This document shows positions 38,001 through 50,300 of a DNA stretch of 64,000 nucleotides, piece after piece. Position numbers and translations under genes: made by a program. Every line of letters begins with the position of its first letter. The first letter of the stretch is position 1. The notes beneath the pieces were generated by a model. The model was not told where the DNA came from. It saw only the letters and a list, made by a program, of their open reading frames with translations, and made no database searches. Source of the DNA: Phoenix dactylifera (taxonomy: Eukaryota; Streptophyta; Magnoliopsida; Arecales; Arecaceae); assembly GCF_009389715.1 (NCBI RefSeq), contig NC_052400.1, positions 20,367,674 through 20,431,673 of the forward strand, in the 5' to 3' direction.

Positions 38001-41000
38001 CTCCCCAACAGATGTGTTACCAACAGATGAGTTGACATTATTCATGATACTGACCTATTGTGGTTAGCAGAGGGGAAACAAGCATATGGATTAATCATAT
38101 AGTTTAAAGCCTACTTGAGGAAATGCATATTGAAAGGCGAAAGGAAGCAAAAGCATTCTGTAATGGCATAAAAGTGGCATTTTGGAATTTTTAAAACTAC
38201 AAAATATATGTGATACAGGATACATCATCCAAGTGATAGTTTGTGGCCATATTTATGGCATAGAACACATGGCCATATATAATTGTTGATGAAATTGTAG
38301 TATCAAGAAATGCTTCCCGATGTGTGTCCAGAAATTTCTTAGAACTCAATAATTCCATTTGCAAAGTAATACCAAAAGATTTGGAAAAGGCATCCTCCAG
38401 AGAACACCCTCCACAGAACTAGACTAAACATATGGATAAACTACACAGGTTTTGTTATCCAAAGGCGTGTTTTGTGTTTCCCAGAGGGTTCCACTACAAT
38501 TTTTCCACAGCTCTCATTGTGTGTTCTATTACAATTATGTGTTCTTTTGCTACTTATTTACCAACTTTATTTCTAGTACATGTTACCAAATTTATGCAAT
38601 TCTTGCAGGAAATTTTTCTATGCTGCATGTGACCTAGTATGTAATGTAGATACCATTGTAAAGATTAGAGGTAGATCAGGTAAAAGTTTAATTGAATTAC
38701 ATGATGCAGGAAGAAAATGATTAGTACCGTAGCATGCATATCATGAAAGCTCAAACTGCTGATAAGTAAATAATCAGTATAAGAAAATCAACAGAATTGA
38801 CAGGCTTCTGTAATTTACCATAATACTATTGCTATCAACAGAGCTAGACTTGTGCAAGGGCAAGCGTAAACAAACTAAAAATTGAGTATGACAAATCTAT
38901 AATACCATAGTTCTATCCATGCTAGGCATTAGTTATCAATGATGATATAAACTATGACCTATCAACACTACATGAGTAATAATTTTCAAAGTTTTCATTT
39001 TCAGTTTAGAATCATTTTGCCAAAAACATAAGACTGATGAAGATGCAACTTATGCTAGTAAAATGAAAGAAAATAATTTTAACAAAGTTTAGAGTCAACA
39101 GACATATTACTTTGCAAATGATTGTAACAGAAGCTGCATAGGATCATTATAGTTGAATGAGTATGAATTTATGTGCCTATATAAAGTAGTTAACTGTACA
39201 CATAATAACTTTTCATACGAATCTTTTTTTGCGAATATAATGTTTATGATAGCATCTTATAAGTGGGGTTGTAACTGAAAGAATCAGTTGATTATTTGTG
39301 AATATTCTAAGAACATAATGATACATAAAATGAACTTTCATACAGACCACTTCAGGAATTGCTGAGATTTTGTTAATAAGAGGCTCGAATAGCTTAGGTC
39401 TGTAGCTTGACGTGACAAAGTTAACCATCAGTTCTGGAAGACCAGTCTTGACATCTCTGAAACAAAAGATATGAAGCTTATCACAGTGACTAAAACCTCA
39501 TTGGCAGAAAAAGGTTAAACTTTTTGACAAAATTAAGGCATTTCTATAAGACAATGAAAAATTATGAACTTTACCAGAAACACAAAAGAAAGACAGAATA
39601 TAAAGAACAGAAATAAGTAATACCATTGAAAGAAGTGACATTCCATAGAAAATTCAGCATATTTATCAGCTAACACAAACTACATATGCAATCCTACTGA
39701 TGCTGAAATGTCAAGCGGCAGTTTGTTAAAGCGCAACAAAAAATAGGAAATGGTTCAGATATTGTTCCGATTTTAACAATATTGTCTTTACATATTTTTA
39801 AACTTCATGCTGTTGTCTTTTAAATAAAATGTAAGCCAAATTACTCTCTATGGACAGTTGTTTTACCCTGACACATACTATTTCACATCCTGGTCCTCTT
39901 TGGATGCCCTCTAAGAGCAAAGTCAACTTAGTTTTTAGCCAAGAGATAGTGAGCATTTTTCGTACTGTTACTTGTGGTAAATGAAACTAGTTGGCTACAG
40001 CATTTTGTATTTCATATGAACTAGTTTACCTAATCCCCTGCTTTTCCCCCTTCACTTCTCTATCCCTTTCACTTTCCCTTCCCTTCAATTACCTCAAGTT
40101 TTATAAGCAAAACCTTATTTTGCACAAATGTTCAGGATTATCATATCAAATAGGAAATGTACATCAATAAGGATTAGGTATGCCAAAAGGAAAAACAAAG
40201 GAAGCAACAAATTCTAAAAGAGAAAAAAAGCTGCAATAACCATATCCCACCATAAGCTTGACATAAGCTTGATTGCAAGCAATAACAATGTTCACATCAT
40301 GAACTATCCTCAGCAATCAATTCTGTCTCTGTTAGCACCTGCCATATCAAGCTCATTAAATTGGGAGTTTCTTCAGTCTTCCACTTCTAGATCAGACTTC
40401 CTCCTTTTCATCTTCACATACATGCATTCTTTCTTTCTCCATCAGTCAAATTTAAATTTTTCAAAAGGTAAACCTCTCAAGTGAATGAGTGTAAATGAAA
40501 TCAATAAACAATAATTCAATTCAATGATGACCCTCTGCAATGTAGCAATCAATAAACAATACATAAAAACATAAATTAATCACAATCATCACAGATCTGT
40601 AAGAAATGTGCCCAAAAAAAATATCAGCTTCAGCAAAGTACGAAGAGAAGGTCCAAATCCATCTAAATATCAGCTGGCCATATACCAAAAAAAAAATATA
40701 GCAGATCAGGCATGCAACATCGTATCAGAGAATTATATATAGAAAATGGCTGATCTGTGGCTTAAGTGCATGTAAATACATGTTAATTTGCATGAGTATG
40801 AGAAATCATGGAATGGAGTAAAATATAAAAAGATCAGCTGATATACATAGTTACCTCAACTGAGATTAGATGCATCATTAAAGCTGATGATTAATCAAAG
40901 AAAAAGGGTACCTTCCAGTTCTTAGCATTAGATGTTTAAGAAATCCACCATGGGTGTGGACATCATACGGAGATAGGCCAAGATCTGGATCCCTCCAACT

Positions 41001-42257
41001 ATCTTGAATAACTGCAAGAACCTATAACATTAGCAAATAATCTACTAAATACATATTCAATCTCTTATAGTTAACAACACAGATTGCAAATTGCTGATGT
41101 CGCTAAATGGGTAGCCAAAAACAGCTAACTAGGGCAAAAATAGAGAACCCTAGAGATCATCCAGTCATCTTAGTCCATATAAAATGTAATAAGGACAAAC
41201 CATGGCAATAGGCAAGAAGAACAGATCTTTCAGGGGCAAAAAGAAGACATTCGGTTCCGATTTAGTCTTGCTGGTAATGTCGTCTTGCTTTTCATGTGTT
41301 TGGTGCCCACAAGAGTAACAATGAATGAACTATAATCACTTAGAAGCATCACCTTATTAGCCGCTTCACTTTGCAATAAGCATTTTTCAATATGGAGGAC
41401 CTTATCAAAGAACCCGGGTGCATGCAATCCCAACGCGAAACCACTCTCAATCTGGTCATGATCATCGATGAAGGAATCTCTTGGTATCCATCTCTGAGCA
41501 CCAAATGAGAATTCCATCTGAAAGCAAGAACAAAGATGACACCACTGCCCCACAAAAGAACTGAATCACAACATAAATTTACAATCACGCAGACCTTGTT
41601 CCGGTAGTGAAACTTGAGATCACATGGCACGATGGGCTTCAACACAGAAGCAAATTCTGGATCCCCGTCGGAAAACCTCCCCATACGAACGATCAAGTCA
41701 CGGACCTGCTGTTCTTTGGCTCTGAGCTGCGCCTCGTACGCAAGGTTCTGGGTCTTGCACCCTCCGCACGCCGAGGCGTATTCGCATGGAGCTTCCACCA
41801 AGTCCCAATGCGGACTGATGGTCTTCAGCTTTGTTACCTATAATCTCGTGGCAGGAAATGATTAAAATACTAACAAGAAAAAATAAGGAAGGAGAGGAAG
41901 AGAGGTCGAAGAGAAGCAGACCTCGGCATAGTTGCCCTTTTTGCGGGAGACGCGGCCAAGAAAGCGCTCGCCGGGGAGGGCCCGGTCGCACATGAGGACG
42001 AAGCCGGTGTCGACGACCTTGCAAACGCCCTTGCCCTTGAAAGCTAGGGATTCGCAGACGAGCTCCAGCGTCTGGCCTCGCTTCGGGAAGAAGGAACGAG
42101 CGGCGGCAGCCGTAGAAGCTGGTGCAGTTCCCAGGCCGTCGACGTCGGAGGGAGACCGAGGAGGAGAAGGAGATGAGGCGGAGGATCGGACCGCATGCAG
42201 CCACGGCCTTGCGTTCAGCCGGCGAGCGCCGCAGCTTGGAAAGGCGGCAACCGCCAT
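35041..42257 (-). CDS. RumA/TrmA-type RNA (uracil-C5)-methyltransferase with TRAM domain
   Basis: SAM-dependent enzyme expected to make 5-methyluridine in rRNA or tRNA. Ten exons on the - strand: 42257-41922, 41837-41595, 41517-41353, 41021-40912, 39456-39348, 38054-37899, 36672-36557, 36426-36260, 35380-35250 and 35148-35041 (TAG). They join in frame to 546 residues. N-terminus (1-about 55): Ser/Arg/Ala-rich, like a plastid transit peptide. TRAM domain about 60-125. Fe-S ligands: Cys130, Cys136, Cys139 (CEYASACGGC) and Cys239 (HIEKC). SAM motif I is DLFCGTGTIG (about 397-406). Gln368 sits in FFQTN, Asp468 in DPNRPG, the nucleophile Cys495 in VSCNPAS and the general base Glu538 in HTPHIEC. 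All catalytic residues are present. An in-frame ATG at 42332 would add 25 residues; 42257 is preferred because MAVAAFPSCGARRL looks like a transit-peptide start. Donors of exons 1, 2 and 5 are GTCTGC, GTCTGC and GTCTGT. Confidence 0.92.
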
Positions 42258-43708
42258 GGACCAAGAGAGAATGGCAGAGCACTCCCGTCCTTGCGACCGA
42301 GTAGGGTTGGGAATTGGAAAAGCAGATATCATCGCATAATAAAAGTCGAAGGGTGTTTTAGTAAAACAACACAGCGCACTGTCATTAGTGGTGTCTGTTA
42401 ATAAAAATTGTACAAATAATCAAATTTATTATAAATATTAGATCAGAGTAAATCTATTATTAAAATATTATAATAAATGTTCAGGATTTTGATCCTGGAA
42501 CAATTTTACTTCTCTCCATCTGATTTTTATATTATTGTTTAAAAATTTGATAGATACATATGTATGTATCTGTGTTTTCATTTATTTATATATTTTTATA
42601 TTTATATAAAAGTATATATATTTTTAGTTTTTATTTTTTATATAATTTATGTAATGAAATGGTATGTGGCGGTGATTATGGCACTAATGGTAGATATAGT
42701 GATGGTGATGGTGGTGCTGATAGTGGTTGAATTCATACTAGCTTGGACGGAGAAATGAGTCGAGCAAACAAGCGAAATTTCTTTGGAAAGAAAAAAATTG
42801 AAGAAATCTTTGATAGTATCTTAGAATCCGAAAGTATGACATTCGAATTTTTTTGATTAAGAGCATTATCTTGCCAAGCAATGCATTATCAAAGAAATCA
42901 TTTCTTTGGATTTTTTCCCAAAATTTCAACACAATGTATTATTATAATCAAATAAATGAATTCATCTCTTTTTTTTTTTAGGATATTGAATGTATGCCCT
43001 AAATCCATGGAAGAATCTGTCGATCGAAGATTCTAGAAAAAAAATGGTGCAGATTATTAGTTTTGCAGCAGCTTTATTGATAAAAAAACCCGATGACCAT
43101 ATGATGGAACTGAAAATGGGTAATGGTACAAAGTTTTCATCAGAAAAACACTTTTAAGATTGTCGATGGAACTTCTATTGTGGCCTCAGCTGAATACCCA
43201 CAAATTGCATTGAATGAGCAGGATAAGGTTACCTTTTTTTTTTATAACAAAACAGTATATGTGGGCTATCTATTCTTCTTCTCATGATCCCAACCAAATG
43301 CAGGATTAAGGTGTAGAAATGATCGGCACCAAACCATGACATGCTTGATCTGACTTGTGCAACCTTTTTATAATCATCACTAGTTTAGGTTGAACTTGTC
43401 CATAAAGAGAAATACTAGTTGAGAAAAAGACAAAGCACTGAATCATCAATTTGGCAACCTCATTATCGGTCGAATTTGTTCTCGTCGAGTTCGGCCCATG
43501 ACTGGTAGTAAATATAACATTGGCTGAGCCCGGCCCAGCCGTCGCCCGCCCGCAGGCTGCATCACCTTACCGAGGACCAGAGGCTCGCTTTCCCCGACGC
43601 GAATCGATCATTGGTTAACAAACAAGCCCTCGAATACGAGAGCCGCCGTCTTCTTCCGTCGTCAATTGCGAGGGGGGAATCTAGGGTTTCCAAGCCTGTC
43701 TGCGTTGA
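42258..43708. promoter_or_regulatory. Divergent promoter region between methyltransferase (-) and NMT (+)
   Basis: 1.45 kb. Near the NMT side it has two site-II words (TGGGCC/T complement GGCCCA at 43493-43498 and 43532-43537) and a telo-box complement TAGGGTTT at 43682-43689, 20 bp before the ATG. This set is typical of plant genes expressed in dividing cells. The middle (42420-42660) is AT-rich with no other signal seen. Confidence 0.5.
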
Positions 43709-44995
43709 ATGGCGCCTAGCTCCTCCAATGGCAACGAAAACCCTAATCCTAACCCGATTCCCGACGGCGAGGGCTTCTCAGTGGATGCCGTTGCTCGTAG
43801 AATCCAAGAATCCCTCGCCCTGCCGAAGCGGCACCGCTTCTGGGAGACCCAGCCCGTGGGGCAGTTCAAGGACCTGGGCGACGCCTCCCTTCCGGAGGGC
43901 CCAATCGAGCCCCCTTCTCCTCTCTCCGCCGTCCGCCCGGACCCTTACAACCTCCCTGCTCCGTATGAGTGGTCCATCGTCGACGTCGACGATGCAGTCG
44001 CCTGCGACGAGGTCTACCACCTCCTCGCCCTTAACTACGTCGAGGACGACGACAACCTCTTCCGCTTCAACTACTCCCAGCCCTTCCTCCGCTGGGCCCT
44101 CCGGCCCCCCGGCTTCTTCAAAGCCTGGCACATCGGCGTCCGTGTCAAGGCCTCGAAGAAGCTCGTCGCCTTCATCACCGCCGTCCCCGCGAGGATTCGC
44201 GTCCGCGACGCCGTCGTCGGGATGGCCGAGGTCAATTTCCTCTGCGTCCACAAGAAGCTTCGCTCGAAACGGCTGGCGCCGGTCCTCATCAAGGAGGTAA
44301 CCCGCCGGGTGCATCTGCAGAACACCTGGCAGGCGGCGTATACCGCTGGTGTGGTCATCCCGACACCGGTCGCGACGTGCCAGTACTGGCACCGCTCGCT
44401 GAACCCCAAGAAGCTCATCGACGTGGGGTTCTCCCGGGTCGGGGACCGGATGACCATGAGCCGGACCATCCGGCTCTACAAACTTCCGGAGTCCCCGGCT
44501 ACACCAGGGCTCCGGAAGATGGAGCTCCACGATGTGGCCGCGGTCACCCGGCTGCTGAGGAAGTATCTCGGTCGGTTCGTCGCCGCCCCCGACTTCGATG
44601 AGAATGACGTGGAGCATTGGCTTCTCCCGAGGGAGGATGTGGTGGAGTCCTATCTGGTGGAGTGCCCCGAGACGCATGAGGTCACCGATTTCTTCAGCTT
44701 CTATTCACTGCCATCCTCAATCCTTTCCAACCAGAATTACTCGGTCTTGAAGGCTGCCTACTCATTCTATAATGTGGCCACGAGGACGCCATGGGTGCAG
44801 CTGATGAATGATGCGCTGATTGTGGCAAAACAGAAGGATTATGATGTGTTCAATGCATTGGATGTAATGGAGAACGAGACTTTCCTCAAGGAGCTCAAGT
44901 TTGGGCCTGGGGATGGGCAGCTCCACTACTATCTTTATAATTATAGGATTAGGGAGCCGCTGAAACCTTCTGAACTCGGGCTTGTGCTCTTGTAG
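43709..44995 (+). CDS. NMT1: Glycylpeptide N-tetradecanoyltransferase (N-myristoyltransferase)
   Basis: Moves myristate from myristoyl-CoA to the N-terminal glycine of proteins, in the cytosol and at ribosomes. Single exon, 428 residues, close to the usual plant length. Domains: an N-terminal arm (1-about 85, low complexity then HRFWETQPV), the NMT N-lobe with acyl-CoA site VNFLCVHKKLRSKRLAPVLI (175-194; the Phe-Leu pair forms the oxyanion hole), YTAGVVIPTPVATCQYWHRSLN (211-232), and the C-lobe with KFGPGDGQLHYYLYNYR near the end. The chain ends in Leu-Leu, and the C-terminal carboxylate acts as catalytic base in this family. The 5' half is strongly GC-rich at third positions and the 3' half much less, the 5'-to-3' GC gradient of grass and other monocot genes. 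A telo-box lies in the leader. Lack of introns is usual for plant NMT1. Confidence 0.96.
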   Translation: MAPSSSNGNENPNPNPIPDGEGFSVDAVARRIQESLALPKRHRFWETQPVGQFKDLGDASLPEGPIEPPSPLSAVRPDPYNLPAPYEWSIVDVDDAVACDEVYHLLALNYVEDDDNLFRFNYSQPFLRWALRPPGFFKAWHIGVRVKASKKLVAFITAVPARIRVRDAVVGMAEVNFLCVHKKLRSKRLAPVLIKEVTRRVHLQNTWQAAYTAGVVIPTPVATCQYWHRSLNPKKLIDVGFSRVGDRMTMSRTIRLYKLPESPATPGLRKMELHDVAAVTRLLRKYLGRFVAAPDFDENDVEHWLLPREDVVESYLVECPETHEVTDFFSFYSLPSSILSNQNYSVLKAAYSFYNVATRTPWVQLMNDALIVAKQKDYDVFNALDVMENETFLKELKFGPGDGQLHYYLYNYRIREPLKPSELGLVLL

Positions 44996-45794
44996 CTTCT
45001 TGTTTGCTTTATGATTTTGAGGGCGCGGACGGGTTAAACATTTTTGTACGTCTCTCTTTGCTGCACTTTGCTGTGTTGTTGCTGTTTTATAAGTATCTAT
45101 GGTAACTTTGAATCTTCAGTTGTCTTGGAAATCAAGAGGCCTGTGCATGGGGCCTTTTTTCATTCATACCACATGTTTGCAGAATTTTTAGTATGGCAAA
45201 GGCTGCGTTTGTGTTGGTAAATGATGTTTCTGTTCTCACACCTCCTTGCTTGAAGTGTATGATGATTCTTAAAATTCCTTATTTTAAAATTTGATTTTCA
45301 ATTTTGTTGCTTATGTGCTTGTTAGTTCTCTGCTGATATTTGTCTGTGGTGCAAGAAACTTCATCTCTGATTATCTGCTTGGGGTTTGCTAGTTATAAAA
45401 TTATATGTTTTTAGTCTATCGTGGAGGGTTTTATACTGTCGCAGGTACGGGATGCTCTAGTGTGCTGTTATTAATATTATTACTGTACTTGATGCTGCAG
45501 CTTCCAGGATGACCATTCTCTTAAGTTGATGGTAATACTGATCCCCTGTTTGCATTTTTATGCAAATGAAACAGCCAAATTTGAAGTGATAATTTTTACA
45601 TACAAAAATTTGCATTCTCCTGTCACACTATTTCAGTTATCACTTAAATTTACTAACAAGACTTGAATAACAATGAATACTTGAAAACATGCTTGTATTG
45701 TTTTGATGAATAATTGAATACTTGGTAAAAGGTTGTGCATGGGAAACGGCATCTAATAGTAGGCTCTGAGGATATAATTTTTGATAGGATTTTT

Positions 45795-45875
<81 letters not shown>

Positions 45876-47827
45876 AAATATGGCTTATTGTATATTTATC
45901 CTCCAAAAAGGACTGTTTACATATATACCCCTCAAGTTATCTTCTTTTTGCAATGATGCCTCGCCTTGTAGATTTTTTTACTGATGGTGCTAATAAGTTG
46001 TCCTTTTGCATCAATAATCCTAACAAATATTTAACATTTGATCTATATTGTAAAGAGTTGTATTTCTGTTCATGTCTTTCAGGGATACTAATGCAAAATG
46101 GTAATCAAGTCATTCTACATTTAAAATAATTATACTAATATCATTAGACAAAAATAGGGATTTCATTTGATGAAAATGTCTGCAAATAGTGATTCCGAAG
46201 GTTAAATATGCATTAAGCCATAGTTTCAAAGGTATATATGTAAAAAAATCTTTGGATGTTAATTTCATCAGGAGGTTTCTTTTTTAATTCCTTATGAAAA
46301 TATGCTCTCTGAGAATGCTCATTTCATAAGCAACCTCAACATGTGCAAGGAGAGACCCAAGCTCCAGCAGTTTTAATGGGACCATTTACTACTATCCAAT
46401 TATGAAAAGCCTGCTCTTCAAAGTCAGCCTCTAGGGTCCACCAGTGTTTGAAGAGGAAGTAGCCAGATTTTTGAAAAGAAGTGTGTTAATTAGGGTCAAC
46501 GGGTACATAATCAGACCAGCCATTATCAAAGGCTTTCTGTACTGAAGTGGGAAAGAGTGCTTCCCGTTATAATGAAATTAGCAATCTGTCTAATCTTTTC
46601 ATTGAGGGGTTATCTCTCTGATTACTCCATGTAAATCTCTACCATTCAAATTAAGAATATCTACTTTTTGAGGGTGAGGGATGGGAGACTCATCCGCACT
46701 ATAATTACCTAGGCCTGCTTTTTGAAGATGCACCACCCAAGACTTGAACCCAGATCCTTTGGCTGGTAAGCAAAGGGGCAACCCCCAACTCACTAGTAGA
46801 TATTATACTCTTGATGCACCAAAAAAGATGTTATATAAATTCCTTGTTATAAAGATGTAAAATTTGTATCGAAATTCAAGCTTATGAGGTTGCTTTAGTT
46901 TGTAGGAAATTAATCAAACATATGATCTACATTAGGAATCATACTAAAGCTCTGTACAGCACATGGTAACTAAGCTATAGGCTTTTGATGACTTGTTAAA
47001 CTAGGGAGAGTCGTTTGTATGGAAAAACGTCATACATTATTTTGCACAATAGATCAATTAATAGCCAACTGTGGTATGTCGTCGTCACTTCTAATGTAGA
47101 ACAATAATGTTCATGGTTTAGTTTGATTTGATAGATAGGTTCCAATGCCTTGATGTCTTTGGGATGCAGATTACCTTTCAACTTCTGAAGAACCACCCTA
47201 AAAATTTTGAAGCTGCTGCTGCTTTTCTACAGGTTCTTCTTGCCCTGCAGTGCTATTGATATCTTAATTCTCATGTCTCAAGCCTTCTTCTAGCTTATTC
47301 ATTTGCCACTGTGTAAGATTACCCAACAGTTTCTATGGCCGGTTGCCTTCTCATTCCTCATCACCCAATTGGTTAATCTTACTTCAATTCCATATGCATT
47401 GCAATTTCCTGATACTAGTTTGTTCACAGTGCTAGTGCTCATGCTTCTTTTTGTCAAACACATTAGCTGTCATAAGGACCACTTAGGAATTATAATGTTG
47501 ACCTGTCTAGTGTTGATACACTGAGACAGAAATGTGACTCTCGTTTCATTTCCTTCTGCTCTTTCCCTTTCTCCTCTTCTTCTACACTCTCATTCATCAC
47601 TTTTACAACACCTCTGCTTTTTGTTTATTACTTTGTTGAACTTTTGACTTAGTTTGTATGTAATATGATATAGGATAATCTTATCAACTATTTTTTGGTT
47701 GTACTTGTGCATGTAAACTCTTAATTGTAATTATATCTATGGCATTGCTGAAAAATTATGCCTATGTGATAGCTGGTATGATGTTTGTTACAATGTTTAA
47801 TCATTAGTTTTTATCTTGTTTGCAGAA
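44996..47827. other. NMT 3' region and intergenic DNA
   Basis: Starts with the NMT 3' UTR, then AT-rich DNA with one long (AT)n tract and no recognisable gene. A - strand stretch at 46599-46793 has a short open frame (LCLPAKGSGFKSWVVHL) that resembles nothing I can name. Confidence 0.45.
45798..45870. repeat. (AT)n microsatellite
   Basis: About 36 uninterrupted AT units, 800 bp after the NMT stop. The long Tyr-Ile open frames it creates are not genes. Confidence 0.95.
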
Positions 47828-50300
47828 ATGGCAGGACTGGCACTGGAAGGATCACAATTCGATGCTGTTTGGTATGATGCCAAGATAAATGAATTGTAAT
47901 ATGTTCTTTTTCTCCCTTTTATTTTGTTAGATTGACCTTCCCTTTGATGCATGCCTTTGTATATATGTCATTATTCACACTGTTTGGCTTTTTCGGCTTT
48001 TTTTATAGGTATAGGACGGCCAGGATTTCTTTACATCGTGCAATGAAGTTCAGAAAGTTTTGACTCCATGGATCTCCAAGTGGACCTTCATAGGGGCATC
48101 TATGCCTATGGTAGTCAAAGATATTACTTTGTTGTTCCTTAATCGTGTCAACATGTTATATGCAGTGAGAGGACTGATTCATATATGGTAAGGATTTGTG
48201 AAATCCTTTGCAATTCAGCAAAGCAGAATTGTTCCCTTCTGCAATGGACTTGTTATCCAGCAAGCTCAGTCTGGAACTGGAAAAGTGCAACTCTTCATTC
48301 TGGTGTCCTGCAGTGGATTGATTGTATGCCAGGCCTTGGTTCTAGCTCCAACTCAGGAGCTAGCACAGCAAATTGAGAGACCATGAGAGCATTTGGAGAC
48401 TACCTGGGTGTCAGATTTCATACTTGTGTTGCGTAATAGAGTTCATGAGGATCAGAGAATTCTTCAAAGTGGTATTCATATAGTTGTTGGCACACCAGGT
48501 CTTGTACATGAGATGCTCTGGAGGCAGTCCCTCCATCCCGACTACATCAAGATGTTATTACTTTAGGCAGATGAAATGCTTTCATGTGGTTTCAAAGACC
48601 AGGTATATTCTTCAGTCCCTTGGTCATTTCTTTGTGATTGTCAAAAAGGTCTCATCTTTATTAGGAAAAGCTGTTTAAGTTGTTGATAGATTGCATAATT
48701 TATACTGTTATTATGTTGATTTAATTGTATATTGTTGACAAAGTGCTAGTTAGAACAAGACTTTAAAGGGAGCTAGTTAGGACAAGATAGATGTAGATGA
48801 ATCTCTCTTCAAAGTAGGCATAAAGTTTAATCACAATGAGTTGGAGAGCTCCATTTGAAGTTCAGACATTCTCTGGCCGAATTAGATTGTAGATGCATCT
48901 AGATGCATCTAGGGATCATCTGATTGCCTGGCCATTATATTTTAGGTTATTTATCCAACTGCAAGATCCTTTCTACACATCATCCTTGTTTGCTGTTGCA
49001 GGTCACAGTCTATCTTCTAAGGCGATAAAAGCATCTGCTGCAGAACTAGTTGCTGCCTCCTTCTCCTTCTTCAAAATGGTCTTGCTAAGGCCCCAGATAT
49101 GTTGCACCTTACGTCGGGACACTCAATCCATACAGTGGCTGTGTCTAGGGATTTTTTTTCTTTAAAAAAAAAAAAGAGGAAAACTAAGCAAGCATATTTA
49201 TCTAAAAATAGACATGATAATATGAAAATTTTGTATATGCTACCACAGTAGTTTGCACATTATTGATCACTTTTCATGGTTCATTTGTACCATTCAGCTT
49301 GATAATAGGATTTGTTTTCTTTGTTTACTTTTTTCTTCACTTCTAGTTTGACACACCATAGGCTTCCTGTGAATATGCATGTCTATACGAGCGAACAATG
49401 TCCCAAACGTTTGGAACAAGTTCCTGTTTCTGAATATCAGTGCTTCTTTGGCCGTTTCTGTATTTTTAAAGAAATTCTGAATTAGGAATTGTTAATAATA
49501 CTCGTTTATTTTCTGTGGCTTGTTCTCCATATACCTTTTAACTTGTGAGTATATGTTGTCAATGAATTTTTAACCATATCACATCCACGTATGGTTAGTT
49601 TTGTACTGCAGATGCCTTCTTGTTTTTAAACTTTGTCTCCTGATACAGTTCTTATATTTGATGCTAATAAAGGAGCTTCATGTACGTACTTGCATTCTAA
49701 CAATCTATTTTCATTTCAAATCCATGACACTTTCCAGCATCTTCCTTCGGAGATTCAGGTCGGAGTCTTCTCTGCCACAATGCCTCCTGAGGCTCTCGAG
49801 ATTATACGCAAGTTCATGAACAAACCTGCGAGGATACTTGTGAAGCAAGAGGAACTTATCCTGGGCTGGAGGGTATCAAGCAGTTTTATGATGATGTTGA
49901 AAAGGAAGATTATAAGCTGGACACTCTGATCTTTATGAGACCTTGGCCATCACAGAGTGCGTTCTTCATCAATACCTGATGTAGGATGGACTGGCTTATA
50001 GAAAGATGAGGAGCAAGGATCACATGGTTTCAGCCACCTGCGGAGACATGGACCAAACATGAGTTACATTATAATGTGGGAATTCCAATTTGAGCCCTCC
50101 CATGTTCTCACCACCACTGACCTCCTTGCTCGTCGGATCAATGTACAGCAGGTCTCACTGGCATGGTTTATGATCTGCTGACCTGGCCTGAAAACTCATT
50201 TGCGATGACTTAGGGTTTGCTACCTGATATCCAGGAGTTCTACAATGTTAAGCTGATGGAAGAGCTGCCCTACAACATTGCAGATCTCATCGGTTTACTT
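47828..50300 (+). pseudogene. eIF4A (DEAD-box helicase) pseudogene with intron-like gaps
   Basis: Pieces of translation initiation factor 4A occur in the right order. The N-terminus MAGLALEGSQFDAVWYDAK is at 47828-47890. A frameshifted GQDFFTS..RGIYAYG block lies at about 48012-48112. The core at 48190-48600 includes AQSGTGK (Walker A) and [40 protein letters not shown] (SAT motif) is at 49753-49830. Frameshifted TTDLLARRINVQQVSL lies near 50115-50160, and the C-terminal ELPYNIADL near 50262-50290. Breaks: several stops and frameshifts, and the DEAD box is lost (the DEAD Glu codon is TAG and the Asp is missing). Gaps between blocks still have splice-like edges (for example CAG then GTAT near 48600), so this is a decayed genomic duplicate rather than a processed copy. 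Confidence 0.88.

Noticed and set aside
41932..42339. + strand frames opposite methyltransferase exon 1
   Set aside because: Antisense shadows of a GC-rich exon that has clear TRAM homology on the - strand.
43611..44300. Long open frame overlapping NMT in another + frame, and large - strand frames at 43778-44677
   Set aside because: Ser/Pro/Arg-rich shadows of the GC-rich NMT exon; no ATG at the left end of the first, and the NMT frame has full homology.
45735..45984. Tyr-Ile repeat proteins
   Set aside because: Translation of the (AT)n microsatellite.
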